Origin: Streptomyces sp. CB02980
GTDB lineage: Bacteria; Actinomycetota; Actinomycetes; Streptomycetales; Streptomycetaceae
Direction of reading: 5' to 3'
Assembly (NCBI RefSeq): GCF_014451325.2
Contig: NZ_JACSCH020000004.1
Location: forward strand, 402,392 to 466,391
Length of the DNA stretch: 64,000 bases
In this document: positions 24,797 to 33,595 of the stretch, piece by piece
How positions within the stretch are numbered: the first letter of the stretch is position 1
Layout: each line of letters begins with the position of its first letter
Program-made: the position numbers and the translations under genes
The notes under the pieces: generated by a model
Seen by the model: only the letters and a program-made list of their open reading frames with translations
Databases searched by the model: none
What the model was told of the DNA's origin: nothing

Positions 24797-26935
24797 CTAG
24801 AACGCGCCCCGCTCCATCCTCGCGAGGGCCGCCCGGCACACCGTGAGCAGCTTCTCGTCGAGGTGGATGTCATGGCTGCCGGAGGCGCCCTCGCGGGCGT
24901 TGTGACGGCGTCGGCGGGTCAGCTCGGTGAGGATCACCAGCTGGGCCTCCGAGGCCGCCGGGCCCATCTCCGCCAGGCACTCGGCCACGTCCACGCGCGC
25001 GTGCCGGTTCTCCTCCCAGGCCGCGAGCAGCACCGGCAGCGCCGTCGCCGCGTCCCCGGACACCCGCCACAGGGCCGCGGCGCTGCGGACCCGTACCCAC
25101 AGGTCCCGCGAGGCCAGGCCCGGTCTGAGGGCGGCGGCGGTCGAGGCGGCGGCGGGGCCGATCTCGCCGAGGGCCTGCGCGGCGGAGCACCAGTCCGCGC
25201 CCGAGGCGCCCGGCCGGAGCCACCGCTCCAGAGCGGTCAGGACCTCACCCAGATCACCCTCGGCCGCCCACAGGGCACGCGCCGCCGTCGTGGCGACGGT
25301 GGCCGAGTCGGCGGCGAGGAGCCTGCGCATGTCCGGTACGGCCTTCTGGGCCGCGGGCCCGAACGCCGCCAGGGTCCGCAGCGCGGACTCGCGCACCCAG
25401 TCGCGCCGGTTCGAGGGCGCGCCGCGCAGTACCCGCAGGACCTCCGGCACGGCCTGGGAGCCCCGTACCGCCGCGAGGGCGTAGAGCAGGGGCGCCGCCC
25501 GGTCGTACAGCCGCTCGTCGAGCTCGACCTCGGCGAGCCGGCGCCGCAGCAGCGGGGCCAGCATGGCGGCGGAGGGCCCGAGGCCGTCCATCGCGTACAG
25601 CAGCTCGCGCCGCACCTCGCGCTCCTCCAGGGCACGGGCGAGCAGCGGAACGGCGCGGGTGTCCCCGGCGCGGGCGAGCGCGAGGAGGGCACCGTCGCGG
25701 CCGGACCGCCCGACGAAGCCGTTCTGGGGGCTGCCGCCGAGACCGCTGCCGCTGCCCTGGGCGGTGCCGGTGCCGGAGCCGGTGCCGGTGCCCACGGCGA
25801 GGCGCGCGGCGAGCGCGTCGGCAGCGGGCGCTCCCAGCTCGAAGAGACGCTCCAGGAACGAGGTCGCGGCCTCCCGGAGCCGTGGCTCGGGGTCGTTGAG
25901 CTGGGCGCCGACGAGCCGGACGACCTCCTCGTACCGCCCCCGCCAGATCCGTATCAACCCGCCGCACAACCAGATCGCGTCCGAACGCTGCCCCCAGTCG
26001 GGGCTGCGCAGCTGCGCCAGGATGAGCGCGATGCGGTCGTCGACCCGGTCGTCGAGCGCCGCGTGCAGGGTCCGGAGCAGCTCCTCCGTCCAGGGGGCGG
26101 GGCGGCCGGCGGCGTGCTCCTCCAGGAGCTCGCGGACCTGCCCGATGAGGGTCGGTGTCGCGGCGCGCTCGGTGCCGGGTGCGACCGGTCCCAGCGCCGA
26201 GGTCCTGATCTCCTCCAGGAGTCCCGTCACCCACGGCACGATGTCGTCGGGGATGTCGCCGGGCGCGCAGCGCGCCCGCTGGGCGAGGGCCGCGAGCCGG
26301 AGGCCGGGGTCCTGGGCGGCGCGGGCGAGCCAGCCCAGCCAGTCGACGGTCTCGGTGCGCAGCGACGCGTGGCGCAGGGCGATCCGCCCGACGGCGGCGA
26401 CCAGGGCGAGTCGTACCTCGGTGTCCCGCTCGACGGTGAGCCGCTCCCGCAGCAGGGTCAGCACCCGCGCGGGCTCGGGGTGCAGCGAGGCGAGCGCGCA
26501 GGGCGCGGCGAGCCGCACCTCCGGGTCGGGGTCGGAGACGAGCCCGAGGAAGACGTCGGCGCCGGCGGCGATCGCGGCGGCGGCCATCGCGTAGTTGGCC
26601 GCGGGGATGAACTCCTCGTCTTCGGGGTCGAGTTCGTCCAGTTCCTCGTCGTCGTCGAGCTCGATCCCGCCGATGCTGGTGAGCAGCTCGACGATGCAGC
26701 CGCGGTCCTGGACGGCGGGGTCGGCGACGAGTTCGAGGAGGAAGGGGATGCAGGCGAGGGTGGAGTCGTAGACGTCGCCCTGGTGGTGCACGGCGCCGTA
26801 CATGCCGTCGAGGGCCGTCTCCCGCTCGGCGGGATCGGCGGAGGCGAGTCCGCGGAGCAGCTCCGGCACGTCGTCCGCGGGGCCGTACGCGTGCCCCAAC
26901 GAGGCCCAGTCGACCTCCTCGATCCCCGTCAGCAT
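24797..26935 (-). CDS. Large HEAT-repeat (armadillo-like) protein
   Basis: 712-aa soluble protein built of repeated helical pairs with HEAT signatures (for example DPDPEVRLAAPCALASLHPEP, EREVRRELLYAMDGLGPSAA, RDLWVRVRSAAALWRVSGDA). It is a scaffold rather than an enzyme. An acidic patch (DDDEELDELDPEDEE) lies at ~100-120, and a Gly/Ser/Thr linker (GTGTGSGTGTAQGSGSG) splits the repeats near residue 385. The ATG at 26935 (MLTGIEEVDW) has GGAAGG upstream. Similar large HEAT proteins are common in Streptomyces; the binding partner is unknown. Confidence 0.8.
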   Translation of the reverse strand: MLTGIEEVDWASLGHAYGPADDVPELLRGLASADPAERETALDGMYGAVHHQGDVYDSTLACIPFLLELVADPAVQDRGCIVELLTSIGGIELDDDEELDELDPEDEEFIPAANYAMAAAAIAAGADVFLGLVSDPDPEVRLAAPCALASLHPEPARVLTLLRERLTVERDTEVRLALVAAVGRIALRHASLRTETVDWLGWLARAAQDPGLRLAALAQRARCAPGDIPDDIVPWVTGLLEEIRTSALGPVAPGTERAATPTLIGQVRELLEEHAAGRPAPWTEELLRTLHAALDDRVDDRIALILAQLRSPDWGQRSDAIWLCGGLIRIWRGRYEEVVRLVGAQLNDPEPRLREAATSFLERLFELGAPAADALAARLAVGTGTGSGTGTAQGSGSGLGGSPQNGFVGRSGRDGALLALARAGDTRAVPLLARALEEREVRRELLYAMDGLGPSAAMLAPLLRRRLAEVELDERLYDRAAPLLYALAAVRGSQAVPEVLRVLRGAPSNRRDWVRESALRTLAAFGPAAQKAVPDMRRLLAADSATVATTAARALWAAEGDLGEVLTALERWLRPGASGADWCSAAQALGEIGPAAASTAAALRPGLASRDLWVRVRSAAALWRVSGDAATALPVLLAAWEENRHARVDVAECLAEMGPAASEAQLVILTELTRRRRHNAREGASGSHDIHLDEKLLTVCRAALARMERGAF

Positions 26936-27123
26936 TTGCCAGGCCGCCTTCCCCGTGAGCCCTGTACCAGGCAGCAAGTGTGCACCACGGGACGGGTAGC
27001 AAGGCCTTACCGACAACACCGGGCGCGCGTAGACCCCCAGTTGCGGTCTCTTTGCGCCATGTGCGGTACGCAGCGGGGCAGTTGCACTGAGTGCCCACCC
27101 CGGGAACGGGGTCCGGCGGCCGC

Positions 27124-28377
27124 CTACCCCTCGGACCTGACGCGGACGAAGGTGGCGTTCTCCTGCCGCTGCCGCACGGCGAGCTGCCGCAGTTCGACGG
27201 GGAGCGGCGGGTCGATCCACCGCACCGGCCCGTGTTCGGGGTCCTGGGCGAGCGGCCCCGCGCGGTCCCCGGCCAGGGAGCCGACCTCGCGCGACTGCGC
27301 CGGGGTGAGTCTGGGTGAGGTGGAGACCGTACGACCGTCCGCGAGGCGGACGACCAGGGCCCGGGGCCGGTCGGGCGGGCCGACGACACCGAGCAGCACG
27401 CCGTCGCTCGTCTCCATGTGCCGGATCTTCCGCCAGGCCCAGGTGGAGCCGGCCCGATAGGTGGAGGTCAGGGACTTCGCGACGATCCCCTCGACGCCCG
27501 CGGCCCGCAGATCGCGGAACCAGCCGCGGGCGGTCTCCTCGTCCTGGGTGGCGAGCACCCGCTGGAGCGGCGGCTCGGCGTCGAGCAGGGCCGTACCGAG
27601 CAGCTCCCATCGGTCGCGGAGCGGCAGCGCCCGTACGTCGCGCCCCGGGACGGCGAGCAGGTCGAAGGCGATGTACGAGACGGGAACGCCGGCCCGCGCC
27701 CGGTCGGCGGGGGAACGCAGCAGGTCGGTGAAGCTCAGCCGCCCGTCCCGGTAGGCGCACAGCTCGCCGTCGAGGACGATCCCGGGCGGCAGCTGGTCAC
27801 GCAGGTGCGCCGCGATCCCGGGGAACTCGGGGGCGAGGTCGCGACGGGAACGCGACTGGAGGACGACCTTCCCGTCGCCGAGGACGAAGGCGAGGGCGCG
27901 GAACCCGTCGAGCTTGAGCGAGTACTGGAGCTCCCGGGGCGGCTTTCCCTGCCCGGGGATCTCGTCGGCGGAGCGGGGCCGCATGACGTCGACGGGCGGA
28001 CGAAGCGCGAGGTCGCGGGGGCCGGGGCGAGGACCGGGGCCGGTGCCGGACCCGGGGTCGAGGCCGCGTCCCGGGCGAGGGCCGGAGGTGGAGCCGCGGC
28101 CGGAGGCGGGAACAGGGTCAGGGCCGGGGCCGGGGCCGGGGCCGGGGCCGGAGGCGGAGTCGCGGCCGGAGCCGGGGTCGGGGCCACGGCCGGAGCCGGG
28201 GGTGCGGGTGCTGCGCGCGGTGCGACCGTGACCCGGAGTGCCACCGACCGCAGGCGCACCCCCGTCAGGGGTCCCGCCAGGCCCGCCCGGAGCTCCGCCA
28301 GGCCCGCCCGGAGCCCCGCCACCGGGGCTCGCGGCGTCGCCACGCCCGCCCCGGGCGTGCGCCCCGGCCCCGTTCAC
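27124..28377 (-). CDS. ligD: ATP-dependent DNA ligase (LigD ligase-domain type)
   Basis: 417 residues. Residues ~1-125 are a Gly/Pro/Arg-rich low-complexity extension (GPGPGPGPDPVP and similar). The adenylation domain starts at LRPPVDVMRPRS; the AMP-accepting Lys155 is in motif I (SLKLDGFRAL). Other motifs are ELCAYRDG (III), YIAFDLL (IIIa), GIVAKSL (IV) and WRKIRH (V). An OB-fold region follows. With Ku and the polymerase it forms the bacterial non-homologous end-joining set; no nuclease domain is seen. The GTG at 28377 is the last of three tandem GTGAAC copies and opens the long frame. A later start near 28010 would remove the low-complexity arm. Confidence 0.85.
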   Translation of the reverse strand: MNGAGAHARGGRGDAASPGGGAPGGPGGAPGGPGGTPDGGAPAVGGTPGHGRTARSTRTPGSGRGPDPGSGRDSASGPGPGPGPGPDPVPASGRGSTSGPRPGRGLDPGSGTGPGPRPGPRDLALRPPVDVMRPRSADEIPGQGKPPRELQYSLKLDGFRALAFVLGDGKVVLQSRSRRDLAPEFPGIAAHLRDQLPPGIVLDGELCAYRDGRLSFTDLLRSPADRARAGVPVSYIAFDLLAVPGRDVRALPLRDRWELLGTALLDAEPPLQRVLATQDEETARGWFRDLRAAGVEGIVAKSLTSTYRAGSTWAWRKIRHMETSDGVLLGVVGPPDRPRALVVRLADGRTVSTSPRLTPAQSREVGSLAGDRAGPLAQDPEHGPVRWIDPPLPVELRQLAVRQRQENATFVRVRSEG

Positions 28378-28440
28378 GGCGCGTCCCCGGCCCGGTTCAC
28401 GACGCGTCCCAGGCCCGGTTCACGGCACGTCCCCCGCCCG
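28360..28440. repeat. 23-bp tandem repeat at the LigD polymerase/ligase junction
   Basis: GTGAAC(C/G)GGGCC occurs at minus-strand starts 28423, 28400 and 28377, an exact 23-bp period. The last codons of the polymerase gene (GCG GGG GAC GTG CCG TGA) are a further partial copy. Confidence 0.8.
28374..28423 (-). other. Two 8-codon micro-ORFs linked by GTGA overlaps
   Basis: Minus strand: GTG 28423 to TGA 28397 (MNRAWDAS) and GTG 28400 to TGA 28374 (MNRAGDAP). The first start overlaps the LigD-polymerase stop, the first stop overlaps the second start, and the second stop overlaps the ligase GTG at 28377. The unit is a 23-bp tandem repeat. It is probably a reinitiation relay rather than functional peptides. 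Confidence 0.4.
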
Positions 28441-29316
28441 CTCGGGCGCGAAAAGTGGCGCAAGGAGATCCCCGTACCGCTCAAGACGTGGCGCGATGTC
28501 ATCCATGAGGAGGACGAGGGACTCGGGGTCCGCGGCGGCCCCGGCGCTCTCCTCGACCTCCTCCCACGTGACGGGCGCGGAGACCATGGGGAGGGGCCGC
28601 GCCCGCAGGGTGTAGGGGGTGGCGGTGGTCTTCGCGGCGGCGTTCTGGCTGTGGTCGACGAAGACCTTCCCGGGCCGCAGCGCCCGGGCCATCCGGTGCA
28701 CGACGAGCCGCGGCAGCGCGGCCTCCGCCTCGACGGCGAGCTTGCGCGCGTACGCCGAGACGAGCGGGGACGGCGTGGGCACCACCGGGACGAGCAGGTG
28801 CAGCCCCTTGGAGCCGGAGGTCTTGGCGAAGGCGTCGAGACCGTCGGCGGCGAGCCGTTCGCGCAGGTGGAGGGCGACGCGGCAGCACTCGACGACCGTC
28901 GCGGGCGGCCCGGGGTCGAGGTCGAACACGAGCCGGTCGGCGACGGCGGGGGAGGAGGCCCGCCACTGGGGCGTGTGGAACTCCACGACGAGGTTCGCGG
29001 CCCACATCAGCGAGGCGAGGTCCTCGACGACCACCTGCCGGGCCCGGGGGTCCTCGGAGCGGGGAACGGGGGTGGTCCTCACCCAGGAGGGTGTGCCGGG
29101 CGGCGGATTCTTCGTGAAGAAGAGCTGCCCCTCGGGACCGTCCGGATAGCGCAGGAAGGACACCGGGCGATCGCGCAGATGCGGCAGGATCGCGGCCCCG
29201 ACGGTCGCGTAGTAGTGGAGCAGCTCGCCCTTGGTGGTGCCGGTGACCGGGTGGAGCACCTTGTCCAGGTTGCTGAGCGCCAGGCGCCGCCCCTCCACCT
29301 CTGTGAGAGGCGTCAT
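28420..29316 (-). CDS. ligD: LigD polymerase domain protein (AEP primase-polymerase)
   Basis: 298-aa archaeo-eukaryotic primase-like polymerase that fills gaps and adds (ribo)nucleotides during end-joining. The sequence starts LTEVEGRRLALSNLDKVLHP, typical of the domain. The catalytic DxD is in RLVFDLDPGP (~130-138); TSGSKGLHLLVPV follows, and VDHSQNAAAKTTATPYTLRARP closes the domain. The ATG at 29316 (MTPLTEVEG) is chosen over longer frames. The gene is divergent from ku (73-bp shared upstream region) and leads into the ligase gene. Confidence 0.9.
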   Translation of the reverse strand: MTPLTEVEGRRLALSNLDKVLHPVTGTTKGELLHYYATVGAAILPHLRDRPVSFLRYPDGPEGQLFFTKNPPPGTPSWVRTTPVPRSEDPRARQVVVEDLASLMWAANLVVEFHTPQWRASSPAVADRLVFDLDPGPPATVVECCRVALHLRERLAADGLDAFAKTSGSKGLHLLVPVVPTPSPLVSAYARKLAVEAEAALPRLVVHRMARALRPGKVFVDHSQNAAAKTTATPYTLRARPLPMVSAPVTWEEVEESAGAAADPESLVLLMDDIAPRLERYGDLLAPLFAPERAGDVP

Positions 29317-29389
29317 ACGATGAGAATCCCACGATTGCGGACAAATCGGGGACGGCGAAACGTCCTGATCCGACCCGAAGGGAACGCCT

Positions 29390-30496
29390 GTGCGATCCAT
29401 CTGGAACGGCGCCATATCCTTCGGCCTCGTCAGCATCCCGATCAAGCTGGTGAACGCCACCGAGAGCCGGTCCGTCTCCTTCCGGCAGATCCACATCGAG
29501 GACGGCGGCCGCGTCCGCTACAAGAAGGTGTGCGAGCTCGACGGCGAGGAGGTCGCGCAGGCGGAGATCGGCAAGGCGTACGAGGACGCCGACGGGACCA
29601 TGATCCCGATCACCGAGGAGGACCTGGCCGCGCTGCCGCTCCCCACGGCGAAGACGATCGAGATCGTCGCCTTCGTACCGGCCGGTGACATCGACCCGCT
29701 GCAGATGGACGCCGCGTACTACCTCTCGGCGAACGGCGTCCCGGCGGCCAAGCCGTACACCCTGCTCCGCGAGGCGCTGAAGCGCAGCGAGAAGGTGGCG
29801 GTGGCCAAGTACGCCCTCAGGGGACGCGAGCGTCTGGGGATGCTCCGGGTCGTGGACGACGTGATCGCCATGCACGGCCTGCTCTGGCCGGACGAGATCC
29901 GCGCGCCGGAGGGCGTGGCGCCGGAGAACCCGGTGAGCGTACGGGATGCCGAACTCGACCTGGCGGACGCCCTGATGGCCACCCTGGGCGAGGTCGACAT
30001 GAGCACCCTGCACGACGACTACCGCACGGCGGTCGAGGAGATGATCGCGGCGAAGGCGGAGGGCGGCGAGGGCGTCGCACCCCCGGCCACGGGCGAGGAG
30101 CCCGGCGGCGGCCAGGTCATCGACCTGATGGCGGCCCTGGAGAACAGTGTGCGGGCGGCGAAGGAGGCCAGGGGCGAGCAGGAGGAGGGGAAGGGGGAGG
30201 CGGAGGTCACCCGGCTGAAGCCGCGGTCGCATACGCCGAAGGCGACGGACGCGAAGAAGTCCACGTCGAAGACGGCGGCGAAGAAGACGGCGGCGCCGGC
30301 GCGCAAGTCGACGGCGAAGACGGCAACGACGAAGACGACGGCGAAGAGCACGGCGGCGACGAAGACGACGGCGAAGAGCACGGCGACGAAGAAGACGGCG
30401 GCGAACAAGGCGACGGCGAAGAAGACCACGGCGGACAAGACGACGGCGAAGAAGACCACGGCGAAGAAGGCGACGCCGCGCAAGCGCACGGCGTAA
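29390..30496 (+). CDS. ku: Ku DNA end-binding protein with lysine-rich tail
   Basis: 368-aa homodimeric ring protein that binds double-strand ends and recruits LigD. The conserved core covers residues 1-~255 (MRSIWNGAISFGLVSIPIKLVNATE, VCELDGEEV, MDAAYYLSANG, GRERLGMLR). The C-terminal ~95 residues are Lys/Thr/Ala repeats (AKKTTAKKTTA and similar) resembling histone H1 tails. Such basic tails in bacterial Ku help DNA binding. The GTG start has GAAGG 8 nt upstream. Confidence 0.93.
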   Translation: MRSIWNGAISFGLVSIPIKLVNATESRSVSFRQIHIEDGGRVRYKKVCELDGEEVAQAEIGKAYEDADGTMIPITEEDLAALPLPTAKTIEIVAFVPAGDIDPLQMDAAYYLSANGVPAAKPYTLLREALKRSEKVAVAKYALRGRERLGMLRVVDDVIAMHGLLWPDEIRAPEGVAPENPVSVRDAELDLADALMATLGEVDMSTLHDDYRTAVEEMIAAKAEGGEGVAPPATGEEPGGGQVIDLMAALENSVRAAKEARGEQEEGKGEAEVTRLKPRSHTPKATDAKKSTSKTAAKKTAAPARKSTAKTATTKTTAKSTAATKTTAKSTATKKTAANKATAKKTTADKTTAKKTTAKKATPRKRTA

Positions 30497-30553
30497 GGCG
30501 GCCCACGGGCTGTCCGCAGCCCCCACCCGCCCACCGGATGGGCGGGGCCGGTC

Positions 30554-32260
30554 TCACCGGGAAGGAGGACCGCCGGCGGAACGCAACTCCTCGTACGCGG
30601 TGTTGATGTCGGCGACGCGCACGGTGGTGAGGTCGTCCCGGCTGGGGGTGGCGTTCCCGCCGTGGGTGTCGTAGAGGCGCAGGTCGCGGGAGGAGGCGGC
30701 CTTGCGGCAGAGCTCACGGGCGAGCCGCCCGTTGCCCAGCTGGTCGACGAGCCCGTCCTGTACGACGCTCCGGAAGTGGGAGTGGAGGACGGCGGCGGCG
30801 TCCTCGTCCACGACGTCGCCCTGGGCCTCCAGAACGCCGTGGGCGATCCGGAGGAGTTCCGCCGCGGAGTACGAGGGGAAGTCGATCCGCGTACTGAAAC
30901 GGGAGGTGAGGCCGGGGTTCGTGGAGAGGAGTTCGGCCATCTCGTCCGGGTATCCGGCCAGGATGACGACGAGCCGGTCGCGGTCGTCCTCGGCCCGCTT
31001 GAGCAGCACCTGAAGGGCTTCCTTGCCGAACGCGTCGCCGCCGGAGTAGCCGGTGTTGTAGAGCGCGTAGGCCTCGTCGACGAAGAGGACACCGCCGAGG
31101 GCGGAGTCGATGACGGCTTTCGTCTTCATGGCCGAGGACCCGAGGTGTTCGCCCACGAGGTCGACCCGGGAGGTCTCGACGAGAGTCCCGGACTCCAGCA
31201 TGCCGAGCCCGGCGAAGACGTCGCCGATGACGCGGGCCACGGTCGTCTTGCCGGTGCCCGGGGGACCGGCGAAGACGAAGTGCTGCGGTCCGGCGGTCGT
31301 CGGCAGGCCCTGCTCCCTGCGGACGGTGGCCATCCGCAGCTGGGCCACGAGGGTCCGCACCTGCCGTTTGACCGGTTCGAGCCCGATCATCCGGTCGAGC
31401 CGCGCGAGCGCCTCGTCGAGCCGCCGGTCCGCGGCGGCGGTACTCGCCCCGGAAGGCGCGGCGGAGGCGGCCGCCGGCCCCTCCGGGGCGGGGGCGGGGA
31501 CCTGGACGGGAACGTGGACCTGCGCGCGCTGGGCGACGTCGGCGAGGCCGGGGAAGCAGCGGAAGGCGTACTGGAATTGGCGCAGCGCCTCCCGACCGTC
31601 ACCGACGCCCTCGTGGGCGAGCCCGCGCAGGTAGGCGACCTCGCCGTCGAACCTCCCGCCCCGGCCCAGAACGCGGGGGAGGGGCGCCATGGTGTTGAGG
31701 ACCTCGTGGAAGACGCGCTGGCGGGCGAGCGCGTACCCGACGTACAGCTGGGCCTCGTCGCGCAGGAAGGGAGCCTCGATGCCCCGCGAGTACTCCAGGA
31801 CCAGCGGCCAGTTCTGCTTGAGGTAGGCGTAACGGGTACAGAGGAACCGCGTCTCGTCACAGTCGAGGACGGCGGTGAGGAGCGCGGGCTCGGCCTCGTC
31901 GACGCGCCCCGCGGAGAGCTGCTGCGCCATGCCGGCGAGCCAGAGGTCGCGTGAGGTCTCCAGCCGGAAGGTGACGTAGACGCCGAGGTCGAACCGGGAA
32001 CGGACGGTCAGCGCGCACTTGTTCCGCAGCGCGCCGAAGGAATGCCGGTACCGCCCCATGGCTTCGACGGCCTCGGCCTGCGACCGCCCCGTGGCGTGCA
32101 GCCCCAACCAGGCGTCGGCGGCCGTGGGGTCGTACTCCAGCACCTCGGTGAACCGAACGGCGGCGGCATCGAACTGCCCCAGCCGAAGCAGCTCGACCCC
32201 CTCACGCCACACCCGCTCACACTTCTTGGCGGTACGCCTGGACACGGACTCTCCCGCCAC
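30554..32260 (-). CDS. EccA/CbxX-like AAA+ ATPase with TPR-like N-terminus
   Basis: 568 residues. The N-terminal ~270 form a TPR-like helical domain (RTAKKCERVWREGVELLRLGQFDAAAVRFTEVL). A Pro/Ala linker leads to a CbxX/CfxQ-type AAA+ domain: Walker A GPPGTGKTT (~330), Walker B GVLFVDEAYAL (~390), sensor-1 region VVILAGYPDEM, and an arginine in NPGLTSRFSTRIDF. This is the EccA architecture of type VII secretion, but no other ESX gene is in the window. The GTG at 32260 is used; GTG 32245 has a better spaced GGGAG and is possible. Confidence 0.82.
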   Translation of the reverse strand: MAGESVSRRTAKKCERVWREGVELLRLGQFDAAAVRFTEVLEYDPTAADAWLGLHATGRSQAEAVEAMGRYRHSFGALRNKCALTVRSRFDLGVYVTFRLETSRDLWLAGMAQQLSAGRVDEAEPALLTAVLDCDETRFLCTRYAYLKQNWPLVLEYSRGIEAPFLRDEAQLYVGYALARQRVFHEVLNTMAPLPRVLGRGGRFDGEVAYLRGLAHEGVGDGREALRQFQYAFRCFPGLADVAQRAQVHVPVQVPAPAPEGPAAASAAPSGASTAAADRRLDEALARLDRMIGLEPVKRQVRTLVAQLRMATVRREQGLPTTAGPQHFVFAGPPGTGKTTVARVIGDVFAGLGMLESGTLVETSRVDLVGEHLGSSAMKTKAVIDSALGGVLFVDEAYALYNTGYSGGDAFGKEALQVLLKRAEDDRDRLVVILAGYPDEMAELLSTNPGLTSRFSTRIDFPSYSAAELLRIAHGVLEAQGDVVDEDAAAVLHSHFRSVVQDGLVDQLGNGRLARELCRKAASSRDLRLYDTHGGNATPSRDDLTTVRVADINTAYEELRSAGGPPSR

Positions 32261-32408
32261 AGTTCCCCCCACCCCCCGACCTAGGCCCACCCGACCACCC
32301 CCGGCCGACCTGGAACCACCGAAGCCGCCAAACCCCGAAAGCGACTCAGCCAAAGGGTAATACCGCCCTGACCTGCTCACCACGGCAAGCCGAAGGCAAG
32401 GAGCGGCG

Positions 32409-33248
32409 CTACGGATGGTTCCCACTGTGCAGCTCGACCTTGGCGGCAAGGACGAAGCGCGCTTCCGCCTCACCGAACCGGGTCACGGTGTCGAGGTAGG
32501 AGCGGCTGGAGGTCGGAGGACGAGACGACCAGCCTTCCAGCAGCGCTCTGAACTCGTCGTCGTCCAGGGCGCCGGGAGGCAGCGCGCTCCAGGCATCACG
32601 ACAGGACCGCTCGGCCGCCCGACGAGCCTCCTCCGAAGCACCGGCAGGGCGGAGGCGACCCAGCGCCTCCATGAGCCCCGAAGCGACACGGCTGCCGCCG
32701 ACGACTGCGGCCTGGTCAGCCACAAGGCGCCCGAGCTTCCCCCAAGCCCGCTCGTAGATCGCTTGCGCACCAAGGTGATAACCCGTCATCTGAGCGGCAT
32801 CGGTCATGGCCGCGGCAGGGGCCGCCACTTCGTCGGGCCCTTCCAGCTCGATGATCGTCTGAGCCGCCTTGAGGGCCGCGAGGGCCTCGTCCAGAGCGGC
32901 CCTCCCGGCCCTGACGCCCTCCGCCGAAAGCTCCTGCTCACTCTCCACGACGAACCGCTCGCCCACGTCCTGCACGCGGTGCGCGGCAAGGAGGAAAGCG
33001 GCGTACGCCTCGCGCTGGATGCCCCGACGCCACTGCAGATGACCGGCGTTCGCCTGCGCGCGAACGGCATCCAACGCCGCACGATACGCAGCCTCGGCCT
33101 GAGCCAGCCCCGCCACACTGGTCGCCTCGGCCGAACGCAACGCGGCCCGCATCTGCCACCGACCGACCAGAACGCTGGCGAGAACCCCGACCACCGCCAC
33201 ACCGGCCGCAGCCAGCGCGCCTATCCCCTCAAGGTCCATACGGATCAT
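32409..33248 (-). CDS. Hypothetical protein with N-terminal membrane helix
   Basis: 279 residues. The N-terminal hydrophobic segment (GIGALAAAGVAVVGVLASVLVG) is followed by a long Ala/Glu-rich helical region, probably a coiled coil (residues ~35-140). There is no known motif. Similar single-helix coiled-coil proteins are frequent in streptomycete chromosomes. ATG 33248 or 33239. Its start lies only ~33 bp outside the left direct repeat of the tRNA-Arg island. Confidence 0.6.
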   Translation of the reverse strand: MIRMDLEGIGALAAAGVAVVGVLASVLVGRWQMRAALRSAEATSVAGLAQAEAAYRAALDAVRAQANAGHLQWRRGIQREAYAAFLLAAHRVQDVGERFVVESEQELSAEGVRAGRAALDEALAALKAAQTIIELEGPDEVAAPAAAMTDAAQMTGYHLGAQAIYERAWGKLGRLVADQAAVVGGSRVASGLMEALGRLRPAGASEEARRAAERSCRDAWSALPPGALDDDEFRALLEGWSSRPPTSSRSYLDTVTRFGEAEARFVLAAKVELHSGNHP

Positions 33249-33280
33249 GGTGCCGCACCCGAGGAAACCCCCGAGCTACG

Positions 33281-33392
33281 CATACAACAAGACCCCGTTC
33301 TCAGCGTTTCCACTGATCACGGGGTCTGTGTGGCACTCCTTGCGAAGTGCCCCCGGCAGGATTCGAACCTGCGCACACGGCTCCGGAGGCCG
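33281..33392. repeat. Left attachment-site-like direct repeat of the tRNA-Arg island
   Basis: 112-bp segment matching 37646-37757 with two mismatches (T/C and A/G, both in the terminator part). It contains the tRNA 3' half and downstream terminator. Beyond 33392 the sequence diverges from the tRNA. The offset between repeats is 4365 bp. Confidence 0.85.
33348..33392 (-). pseudogene. 3' fragment of tRNA-Arg(CCG)
   Basis: 45 nt identical to the 3' part of the intact tRNA at 37713-37784: anticodon-stem half, variable loop, T arm, acceptor 3' strand and discriminator. The 5' half is absent, so it cannot fold as a tRNA. The adjoining 33290-33327 is the copied terminator hairpin. Between 33393 and 33595 no gene or integrase fragment is visible. 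Confidence 0.88.
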
Positions 33393-33595
33393 CGTGAGTC
33401 TCAATCATTTCTGCAGGTCAGCGCGCGATGAGTGACCTGATCTGACCTACAGGTCCACGAATGGGCCGTGGGCGGATGTCACCCTCGCTGGGGGACAGCG
33501 GCTCTGCGTCTCGCGGCGCTGATGTAGGCCCCCGGCGGGGGCTGGGTAGCCGTCGACCACCGAGCCCCTTCGGTAAGCCCTTTGAGGTTGGCTAG

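Noticed and set aside
28010..28230. GGGGCCGG-rich tract as a CRISPR or regulatory repeat
   Set aside because: Units are irregular and encode the Gly/Pro-rich arm of the ligase in frame; no spacers are present.
33247..33435. Short plus-strand ORF with the peptide APGRIRTCAHGSGG
   Set aside because: This is the usual spurious translation of an antisense tRNA-Arg 3' end, not a protein.
33393..33595. Possible integrase remnant beside the left attachment repeat
   Set aside because: No tyrosine or serine recombinase motif was found in any frame; only non-coding sequence is seen.
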